Origin: Hyphomicrobiales bacterium
GTDB lineage: Bacteria; Pseudomonadota; Alphaproteobacteria; Rhizobiales; SZUA-8
Length of the DNA stretch: 5,207 nt
Direction of reading: 5' to 3'
NCBI GenBank assembly: GCA_003232175.1
Contig: QILX01000336.1
Location: 1-5,207 of the forward strand
Shown: one piece after another, positions 1-5,207 of the stretch
How positions within the stretch are numbered: position 1 is the first letter of the stretch
Layout of the letters: each line of letters begins with the position of its first letter
Program-made: the position numbers and the translations under genes
Notes under the pieces: model-generated
What the model saw: the letters and a program-made list of their open reading frames with translations, nothing else
What the model was told of the DNA's origin: nothing
Databases searched by the model: none

Positions 1-2385
1 AGGCGGAAGGCGCCGGGGACCAGATTGTCCATCTGGTGGTGCACGATGAGGCTCACATGGGAATGGCGGCCCTTGCCGATTTGCGCCGACAGCAGCGCAC
101 CCCTCAAAGGCGCCTCGCCCGCATCGGCCATCTCGATCAGCGGCACATAGGCGTCATCCCACCGCGAGGCGAAATAAAGCCCGCGCTCCTTCACCCAGCC
201 GGACCAGTCCGCTGCGGTGATCTTGTTGGGGCCGGTCAATACCGGGTGCTTGGGCGCAAGGATTTTCACCTTGGCATCGGCATCGGTCACCCGCCACCGC
301 AACGAGGGCTGGCCGATTTCCACCAGCGCCGGCGGCGTCGCCTCGGGCTGCCAATTGTCCCAGGGGCGGTGGTATAGGGTCACCAGATTGCCGCCATCCT
401 TCACCCAGCCATGCAGATCGCCGCGCCTTGCCGCCAGATCGGCGCGGGTGCCAAAGGCAAATATGCCGATGACGATGGTATCGAATTCCGCCAGCTCGGC
501 GGTGGCGAGACAGTCCGGGCCAAGGGTTTGAACATTCGCCCCTAATTGCCGGAGGTTTTGGTCCACCGCGTCATTTCCGCCGCCCACATAGGCAATGCGT
601 AAACCCCGAGCCAATTCCGCTTTCAGGGTCAGCACCCGCATAATTGCCGGCGCGGTACGGAAAACCGGGCCTGTGTGGGCATAAGCGCCACTGAAAAGCG
701 TGCCAGCGGGTTTACCGTCAAGGGTGACGGCAAGTTCCGCCAGACCTGGTTTTGCCGGGATTTTCCGGGTCAGAATTCCGGCAACCCGGCCCGGACCGTC
801 GAGCTTGGTCTTGGCCGCCGCCCCACCGCCCAAACGCGCCGTCCACCCCCCGGCGCGGCCAAGGGCAATCACTGTTGCGGCCTTGCCCCCGCCATGGTCC
901 GCAAGCCGGATCGAAAACCCAAGGTCCGGTTTTTCAGACTTCAGATTGACCACCAGGGCGGCGGGCAGCACATGGATCGGCGTTTCCAGCGCCACCGGCA
1001 CCTCGATTTTTGTGCCGCCGATGGAAAATCCCGCCCGCCCGTAAACCGCATCGGTCCCGCCGCCGGGTTCATATCGCGGCGGATAGGGGTCGGACTCCGG
1101 CGCATCCTCGGGCACATCGAGCTCAAAGCCCTGTTCGCCGCCGCCGACCCGCCAGCCATCCGGCGCGACGATTTCAATGGAAGGATCGCCATCGATCACG
1201 TCTCCGGTATTGGTGATCTGGACTGAAACCGCGACGGTGCCGCCCGCCGATGTCAGCCCGCGCTCCGGCGAGAGCCGGATATCCAGGCCACCGGCAATGG
1301 CCACCACCCGCGCCAGTTGCCGCTCCTTATGCGCCAGCCGATGGCCGAAGAGAGCCATTTGCGATCCGTTGAGCAATTGCCGCGCCGACCGCACGGCATT
1401 ATAGGCAAGCGCCCATGTCGGGCCACAGGGTGAGCGCGGCCTCTATGGCGCCCGAGGCGGCCTTGAGCAGGCGGCCCATGGCCTCGCTACCCGCCATATC
1501 GGCAAGATCGGCGAGGCAATGGGGCAGCCCGTCGGTGATCGCGGCCTCGTCTTCGGGCATGCCGGGGGTAGCGAACGCCCGGTGCAGGGGCCAGCTTTGA
1601 GGCCCCGGCGCGATCCACCGGCCCATATCCTGCGTCATGTGGCACGCCCGGGACCACTCGCCGATCTGGCTGTAGGTCGCCCCCAGCACAGGATCAAAAT
1701 CGCCGCTCTGCACCGAAACGGTGACCTGGGGCGGCGGCTTGGTATCGTCATAGGACCGCCCGCCGCCGGACCAGGCCGGCAGATAGAGCTTTGCGACCTG
1801 CCAGGGGGCAAGGCCGGCGTCGATCTGTTCGGAGAAAGCGGCCGGATCAGCGGCCATCGCCACCGCGTCGTGGGCGGCCTGGGTCATGGCGCGGTGGTGG
1901 CCGTGCTGGCCGGGGACATCAAGAAAAGTCGGGCAGACAATGTCCGGGCGTTCCATGCGGATGATGCGAACCAGGGCGCCAATTGTGCGCTCCTTACCCC
2001 AATGGCGGAAAGTCTCCGTCCCGCTCTTTGAAAAGCCGAAATCGAAAATCGGATCGTCGGGCGAGGTCGACAGCCAGTAAAGGCCCATGCCGATCTCATC
2101 GGCGGCGCGCTCCATCTCCGCGGTGCGCACCGCGCCAAGATCGGCGCCGCGTTCGGCCCCGATCTGGTTCTGCCCGCCCTCGCCCCTGTTGGCGCAGGCA
2201 TAAGCAATGCGCAAGCCCTCACGGAAGGCCAGGGCGGCCAGCATGGCGGTGGTTTCATCGTCGGGGTGAGCGCCGGTATTGAGGAAAGAGGCCACAGAGC
2301 CCAGTGGCCTCATGGCTTTCCAGAGCTGCGTTAAACGCGGGTTGGCCCGCTGCCTGGCGATGCGCCCCTGGTCCGAAAGCCCCAC
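1..2385 (-). pseudogene. PIG-L/LmbE family deacetylase-like protein, frameshifted, 3' end off the window
   Basis: Predicted zinc-dependent N-acyl hydrolase of the PIG-L/LmbE superfamily, which deacetylates N-acetylglucosaminyl-type substrates. Residues 1-328 (2385 down to 1399) hold the catalytic domain: AHPDDE at residues 39-44 and HGHH at 161-164 are the expected metal-binding and catalytic signatures, with a RGEGGQN segment at 67-73. The frame then stops at TAA (1401-1399). Reading on from 1403 in the next frame gives about 467 codons without a stop down to the window edge: a beta-rich segment resembling a NEW3/CARDB-like domain (around VSVQITNTGD), then a Rossmann/amidotransferase-like segment (RIAYVGGGND, FDTIVIGIFAFGTRADL, GGNLVTLYHRPWDNW). 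The two halves together match the roughly 800-residue multidomain form of the family, so this is one gene with a one-base lesion or sequencing error. The ending ...HHQMDNLVPGAFR looks close to the natural C-terminus. There is no signal peptide, so it is probably cytosolic. The start is GTG, supported by an AAGGAG site. It is divergent from the sugar importer. Family is confident; substrate is unknown. Confidence 0.85.
1399..1412 (-). other. Frameshift site in the PIG-L gene
   Basis: On the minus strand the sequence GGCGCTTGCCTATAATGCC reads G-A-C-L-stop in the upstream frame, whereas TAT-AAT-GCC-GTG-CGG (Y-N-A-V-R) opens the downstream frame that stays open to the window edge. Removing one base, for example one T of the TT or one C of the CC, joins the frames as ...DMGA-x-YNAVRSARQLL.... 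I see no slippery heptamer, so programmed frameshifting is not suggested. It may be a true mutation or a sequencing/assembly error. The exact base cannot be fixed without a homologue alignment. Confidence 0.8.
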
Positions 2386-2392
2386 CCGTCGT

Positions 2393-2398
2393 CTCCTT
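2393..2398 (-). promoter_or_regulatory. Ribosome binding site for the PIG-L gene
   Basis: On the minus strand AAGGAG lies 7 nt before the GTG at 2385. This strong Shine-Dalgarno match is what decides the non-ATG start. The LmbE signature then falls at residues 39-44, after a leader of about 30 residues. Confidence 0.75.
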
Positions 2399-2447
2399 AT
2401 GGTTTGAATTTAACGGTACGATGCCGCCGGTCAGAATGCCGCGAGCC

Positions 2448-2486
2448 GTCAATTGGTCAATCCAATATTGACACGAGCGTCAATAT
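2448..2486. promoter_or_regulatory. Candidate operator: inverted repeat and GTCAAT cluster in the divergent intergenic region
   Basis: A perfect inverted repeat, ATATTGAC (2465-2472) and GTCAATAT (2479-2486), is separated by a 6-base spacer ACGAGC. Within 39 bp the hexamer GTCAAT occurs three times on the plus strand (2448, 2456, 2479) and once inverted (2467-2472). A second short palindrome, ATTGG/CCAAT, spans 2452-2466. Such symmetry between divergent genes suggests a dimeric repressor or activator site, of the kind used by LacI, GntR or ROK sugar regulators. The regulator is not in the window, so its family is a guess. A TTGACA -35-like hexamer (2468-2473) overlaps the left arm. Confidence 0.5.
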
Positions 2487-2512
2487 CGAAAACGATCACC
2501 AGGCGGCAATAA

Positions 2513-2518
2513 TATAAT
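2513..2518 (+). promoter_or_regulatory. Possible -10 element of the importer operon
   Basis: A perfect TATAAT lies 25 bp before the preferred ATG at 2543. Transcription would start near 2525, leaving a short leader that still includes the GGGAG ribosome site. No good -35 hexamer lies 16-18 bp upstream; the best TTGACA (2468-2473) is 39 bp away. The promoter might therefore depend on an activator, or this may be a chance AT-rich match. Confidence 0.3.
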
Positions 2519-2529
2519 CAAACGGGAAT

Positions 2530-2534
2530 GGGAG
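2530..2534 (+). promoter_or_regulatory. Ribosome binding site deciding the start of the solute-binding protein gene
   Basis: GGGAG lies 8 nt before the ATG at 2543. The earlier in-frame ATG at 2528 has only GGGA two or so bases upstream, which is too close for a ribosome site. This favours 2543, with the ATG at 2549 as a less likely alternative. Confidence 0.55.
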
Positions 2535-2542
2535 CGAGCGCA

Positions 2543-3805
2543 ATGGGTATGGTGAAACACCTGCTGACAGGGGCCGTAGCCGGTCTGGCAATGACATTTG
2601 GCAGCCTTTCGGTCAAGGCGTCCGAACCGGTCGAAATCGAATATTGGCAGTATTTCTTCGAGGCCCGGGTCAAGGCCATGTCGACTCTGGTCGATAATTT
2701 TGAAAAGGCCAATCCCGATATCACGGTCAAGATGACCCATTTCCCTTACGCCGATTATCGCACCAAGGTGGCGGCGGCGATCCCGGCGGGCATTGGCCCC
2801 GATGTGGTGCAGCTGTTTTATGGCTGGCTTAACGACTACATCAATGCCGAACTGATCCAGCCCCTGCCCACCGATGTGTTTTCCGTCGCCCAGATCGAGA
2901 AGGATTTCTTCCCGATGGTGCAAGCGATGAAACGCGGCGATGCCTATTATGCCCTGCCGACGGCGGTGCGGTCCCTGGCGCTCTTTTACAACACGCGCCT
3001 CTTCGAAGAAGCCGGCATCACCAAGCCGCCCGCAACCCTTGACGAGCTGGTCGAAACCGCCAAGAAACTGACCAAACGGGATGCCGCCGGCAACCTTACC
3101 CAGGTTGGCATCACCCTTGGCATGGCTGGTCAGGACCATCACTGGTTCCGCGAGGTTCTGGTGCGTCAGTTCGGCGGCAACCCCTATCTGGATGACTACA
3201 AAACCGTCAACTACAACTCTGACGCCGGCAAGGCGGCGCTGGACTTTTACACCGGTCTCATTACCAAAAACCGCGTCACCCAGCTTGGTTTCATGGACGA
3301 GGCCCAGGCCGCGTTCAAGGCGGGCCGCGCCGGAATGCACATTGACGGCTCATTCCGCATCGGCGCGCTTGACCGCACCCGTGGGCTCAAATGGGCCGTC
3401 GCCGAACTGCCGGCGTCAAATGACGGGGTGAAGTCCAACTACTCCAGTTATTGGGTGAACGGCATCACCACCAAGGCCAAGGGCGAGAAATTCGAGGCCG
3501 CGGTGAAGTTCATGAAATATATCAGCTCGCCCGAAGCCATGCAGATCTGGCTCGACACCGTGGGCGAGTTGCCCGCCATGCCCGCCGCCGCCTTGACCGA
3601 TGAGAACAAGATGAATGAAAAATTCGGCGCCTTCATTCGCGGGCTGGGTTATGCCAATACGACCATTTTTGCCAATGAATCCGGCCAGCGCCAGGTGATG
3701 GTCGATATGGTCAACAAGGTCATGCTGGAAAAAATGCCCACGGCCCAGGCCATCGCCGAAGCCGCGACGGAAGAGCAGAAAATACTCGACGGGTATTACA
3801 AGTAA
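2543..3805 (+). CDS. Carbohydrate ABC transporter, periplasmic solute-binding protein
   Basis: Periplasmic substrate receptor (solute-binding protein family 1, MalE/UgpB-like) that captures a sugar and delivers it to the permeases encoded downstream. From the ATG at 2543 it is 420 residues, usual for the family; starting at 2528 would add five residues. The N-terminus is a Sec signal peptide: K5-H6, a hydrophobic core LLTGAVAGLAMTFGSL, and probable cleavage after VKA (residue 26). There is no lipobox cysteine, so a soluble periplasmic protein is expected. Family landmarks are EYWQYFF just after cleavage, GPDVVQLFYGW from residue 85, YYALPTAVRSLALFYN from residue 135, and an AGMHIDGSF segment around 263-271, the usual location of the 'AGKAAM' type hinge motif. 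The C-terminal helices end with ILDGYYK. The specific sugar cannot be read from sequence; proximity to a PIG-L deacetylase hints at an N-acylated sugar or aminoglycoside-like compound (inference). Confidence 0.93.
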   Translation: MGMVKHLLTGAVAGLAMTFGSLSVKASEPVEIEYWQYFFEARVKAMSTLVDNFEKANPDITVKMTHFPYADYRTKVAAAIPAGIGPDVVQLFYGWLNDYINAELIQPLPTDVFSVAQIEKDFFPMVQAMKRGDAYYALPTAVRSLALFYNTRLFEEAGITKPPATLDELVETAKKLTKRDAAGNLTQVGITLGMAGQDHHWFREVLVRQFGGNPYLDDYKTVNYNSDAGKAALDFYTGLITKNRVTQLGFMDEAQAAFKAGRAGMHIDGSFRIGALDRTRGLKWAVAELPASNDGVKSNYSSYWVNGITTKAKGEKFEAAVKFMKYISSPEAMQIWLDTVGELPAMPAAALTDENKMNEKFGAFIRGLGYANTTIFANESGQRQVMVDMVNKVMLEKMPTAQAIAEAATEEQKILDGYYK

Positions 3806-3822
3806 GTTCAGTATCATTTGCG

Positions 3823-3864
3823 CTCCGGGGGCCGATGATTTCGGCCTCCGGGGTATTTTTTCTT
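3823..3864 (+). terminator. Terminator-like hairpin between binding-protein and permease genes
   Basis: CCGGGGGCCGA (3825-3835) pairs with TCGGCCTCCGG (3841-3851) around a 5-nt loop TGATT. The stem is 11 bp with one G-U wobble and can be extended by two pairs. It is followed at once by the T-rich run TATTTTTTCTT (3854-3864). This is a classic intrinsic terminator shape 17 bp after the binding-protein stop. Since the next genes clearly belong to the same transporter, it probably acts as a partial terminator or 3' stabiliser that makes the binding protein more abundant than the membrane subunits. Confidence 0.8.
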
Positions 3865-3893
3865 ATAATTCTTGACCGCGAAACGTAACATCG

Positions 3894-3908
3894 ACCTTCC
3901 TGAAAGGT
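3894..3908 (+). repeat. Small inverted repeat ahead of the first permease gene
   Basis: ACCTT (3894-3898) and AAGGT (3904-3908) form a 5-bp stem with loop CCTGA. It contains the only AAGG Shine-Dalgarno-like run upstream of the permease ATG at 3922, although that run lies 14 nt away. An AGGG at 3915-3918 is only 3 nt from the start. Translation initiation of the permease may be weak; the hairpin could be chance. Confidence 0.25.
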
Positions 3909-3921
3909 AGTATTAGGGCAC

Positions 3922-4818
3922 ATGCACGTCTGGTTTCATGGGCTGACAATCAACGGAAAACGCGTCGTCTGGGCGTGGAGCTTCCTGGCGTTGCCGATTG
4001 TCTTTTATGTGGTAATCCGGTTCTACCCCACGTTAAACGCCTTTTATCTCTCGCTTCAGGACTGGAACCTTCTGGGCGCCCGCACCTGGTCCGGTTTCGA
4101 CAATTACGCCCGGCTGCTGGCCGATCCGGTGTTCTGGCAGGTGTTCAAGAACACCTTTGTCTACCTTTTGATCGGCACGCCGCTGAGCCTCGTTTTCGCC
4201 TTTGCGATCGCCTATTACCTTGACCAGGTGCGCTTTATGCACGGTTTTATCCGGGCGCTATATTTCCTGCCGTTCCTGACCACCGCGGTGGCCATGGCGT
4301 GGGTGTGGCGCTGGTTCTATCAGCCGGTGCCCATCGGGGTTTTCAACAATGCGCTGGCATCGTTCGGCATCAGCCAGTTGCCGTTTTTAAGCTCTACTAC
4401 CCAGGCCCTGCCGGCGATCCTGGCGCCGGCCATCTGGGCCGGTCTTGGGTTTCAGATCATCATTTTCATGGCCGGCATCAGGGCCATCCCGACGAGTTTT
4501 TACGAAGCAGCGAGGATCGATGGCGTGTCCGCCTGGGTGATTTTAAAAGAGATCACCCTGCCGCTGCTCAAGCCCACCATCGTCTTTCTGGTGGTGTTTT
4601 CCTCCATCGGTTTCTTGCGTATTTTCGATCATGTTTTCAACATGACGACCAACGACCCCGGCGGGCCGCTGAACACCACCAAGCCGTTGGTCCTTTTAAT
4701 CTACGACACGGCGTTCAACGCCTTTGACATGGGCTATGCCGCGGCTTTGACGGTGATTTTGTTTCTGGTGCTTCTGGTGGTGTCTCTGCTTCAGCTGCGC
4801 CTGTTGAGGGATCGGTAA
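3922..4818 (+). CDS. Carbohydrate ABC transporter permease, MalF/UgpA type
   Basis: Inner-membrane subunit of a binding-protein-dependent sugar importer, forming the translocation path together with the second permease. It is 298 residues with six hydrophobic stretches, roughly at 17-38, 75-100, 109-131, 162-185, 215-235 and 270-292, the usual count for UgpA-type subunits. The cytoplasmic EAA loop that contacts the ATPase is clear: EAARIDG at 195-201 followed by LKEITLPLLKP to 218. The N-terminal WAWSFLALPIVFYVVIRFYPTLNAFYLSL is typical of this family. The ATG at 3922 is chosen because it places a short cytoplasmic tail before the first helix, but its ribosome site is poor (AGGG only 3 nt away). 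It follows the binding-protein gene after 116 bp containing a hairpin and is separated from the next permease by a single base, so the two permeases are probably translationally coupled. Confidence 0.94.
   Translation: MHVWFHGLTINGKRVVWAWSFLALPIVFYVVIRFYPTLNAFYLSLQDWNLLGARTWSGFDNYARLLADPVFWQVFKNTFVYLLIGTPLSLVFAFAIAYYLDQVRFMHGFIRALYFLPFLTTAVAMAWVWRWFYQPVPIGVFNNALASFGISQLPFLSSTTQALPAILAPAIWAGLGFQIIIFMAGIRAIPTSFYEAARIDGVSAWVILKEITLPLLKPTIVFLVVFSSIGFLRIFDHVFNMTTNDPGGPLNTTKPLVLLIYDTAFNAFDMGYAAALTVILFLVLLVVSLLQLRLLRDR
4806..4810 (+). promoter_or_regulatory. Ribosome binding site for the second permease gene
   Basis: GAGGG lies 9 nt before the ATG at 4820, inside the last codons of the preceding permease gene. 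This supports coupled translation and the 4820 start over the in-frame ATG at 4835. Confidence 0.5.
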
Positions 4819-4819
4819 A

Positions 4820-5207
4820 ATGGCCACCACTGACATGGGCCGCGTTGCGGGCGGTGGGCTGCTCGGTCGCCTCTTTGTCGCCCCGGCCAATCCGGGCCGG
4901 ATGCTGCTGTTCCTTGGCGGCATCGTCATGGTCACGCCGATTGTCTTCATGATTTCAACCTCGCTGAAATTCCCCCACGAGATTTACGACCTGCGGCTGA
5001 TCCCCAACGAGCCGACGCTTGAGAATTATATTTTCGTGCTTGAGGACGGTCGCTTTTTCAGATGGTTCCTCAACTCGCTGTTTATCGCCACCGTGGTCAC
5101 CATCTCCAACCTGTTTTTCGACGCCCTGGTTGGCTACACCTTGTGCAAATTCACCTTCCGGGGCCGCTATCTGATTTTCATCGCCATCCTGTCGACCCTG
5201 ATGATCC
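4820..5207 (+). CDS. Carbohydrate ABC transporter permease, MalG/UgpE type (partial, runs off the right edge)
   Basis: Second inner-membrane subunit of the same importer. Only the first 129 codons of an expected 270-300 are present. Visible parts are a polar N-terminal tail, a first membrane helix around residues 27-46 ending in the family-typical MISTSLK (44-50), a periplasmic stretch with PNEPTLENYIFVL (62-74), a second helix at about 84-105 preceded by FLNSLFIA (where family members show the conserved 'N-S' start of the domain), and the start of a third helix from about 117. The EAA loop is beyond the edge. It begins one base after the stop of the first permease gene. Frame, position and motifs all agree with a MalG/AraQ/UgpE-type partner; the ATPase gene is expected farther downstream but is not seen. 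Confidence 0.92.
   Translation, partial: MATTDMGRVAGGGLLGRLFVAPANPGRMLLFLGGIVMVTPIVFMISTSLKFPHEIYDLRLIPNEPTLENYIFVLEDGRFFRWFLNSLFIATVVTISNLFFDALVGYTLCKFTFRGRYLIFIAILSTLMI

Noticed and set aside
675..1226. 183-aa plus-strand ORF
   Set aside because: It is antisense to the frame-corrected C-terminal half of the PIG-L gene, and its composition is unlike a real protein.
1399..1412. Programmed ribosomal frameshift in the PIG-L gene
   Set aside because: No slippery heptamer is seen at the junction, and I know of no programmed frameshift in this family.
1519..2031. 170-aa plus-strand ORF (and other plus-strand ORFs between 36 and 2282)
   Set aside because: They lie antisense to the PIG-L gene, whose frame carries clear catalytic motifs. 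Their translations are Arg/Pro/Gly-rich shadows without family features.
2255..2452. 65-aa minus-strand ORF starting with ATG upstream of the PIG-L start
   Set aside because: It overlaps the PIG-L start in another frame. The GTG at 2385 with AAGGAG and the LmbE motif downstream explains the region better.
2480..3340. 286-aa minus-strand ORF opposite the binding-protein gene
   Set aside because: It is wholly antisense to a confident solute-binding protein gene. Its length follows from the codon bias of the true gene, and it has no ribosome site or recognisable domain.
3864..3877. TATAAT (3864-3869) and TTGACC (3872-3877) as a promoter for the permease genes
   Set aside because: The two hexamers are in the wrong order for one promoter, and neither has a partner at 16-18 bp spacing; the TATAAT overlaps the T-run after the hairpin.

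Overview
The window looks like a piece of an alphaproteobacterial chromosome, probably Hyphomicrobiales/Rhizobiales-like. This is an inference from the GC-rich codon use and from family resemblance of the proteins; no genus can be named. Gene density is high. There are no RNA genes, insertion sequences, CRISPR arrays or other mobile features that I can see.

Layout: a divergent locus. On the minus strand, bases 1-2385 carry one long gene for a PIG-L/LmbE-type zinc deacetylase-like protein of about 800 residues. It begins with GTG at 2385, and its last few codons lie off the left edge. As written, the gene is broken by a frameshift near 1399-1412. Residues 1-328 (the LmbE domain) are in one frame. 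About 467 further codons, running to the window edge, continue in a second frame, and the two halves read as one protein if a single base is removed. The apparently gene-free left 1.4 kb is therefore the C-terminal half of this gene.

On the plus strand, starting from the shared 157-bp intergenic region, is a carbohydrate ABC importer operon: a periplasmic solute-binding protein (2543-3805), a 116-bp gap with a terminator-like hairpin, a MalF/UgpA-type permease (3922-4818), and a MalG/UgpE-type permease (4820 to beyond the right edge). No ATPase gene is in the window.

The genes probably work together. The importer would bring in a sugar or amino-sugar derivative, and the cytosolic PIG-L protein would hydrolyse an N-acyl group on it or on a product. 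The intergenic region holds a perfect 8+8 bp inverted repeat within a cluster of GTCAAT hexamers, a good candidate operator for co-regulating both arms. No wholly new system is evident. The points most worth checking are the frameshift, the candidate operator and the deacetylase-transporter pairing.
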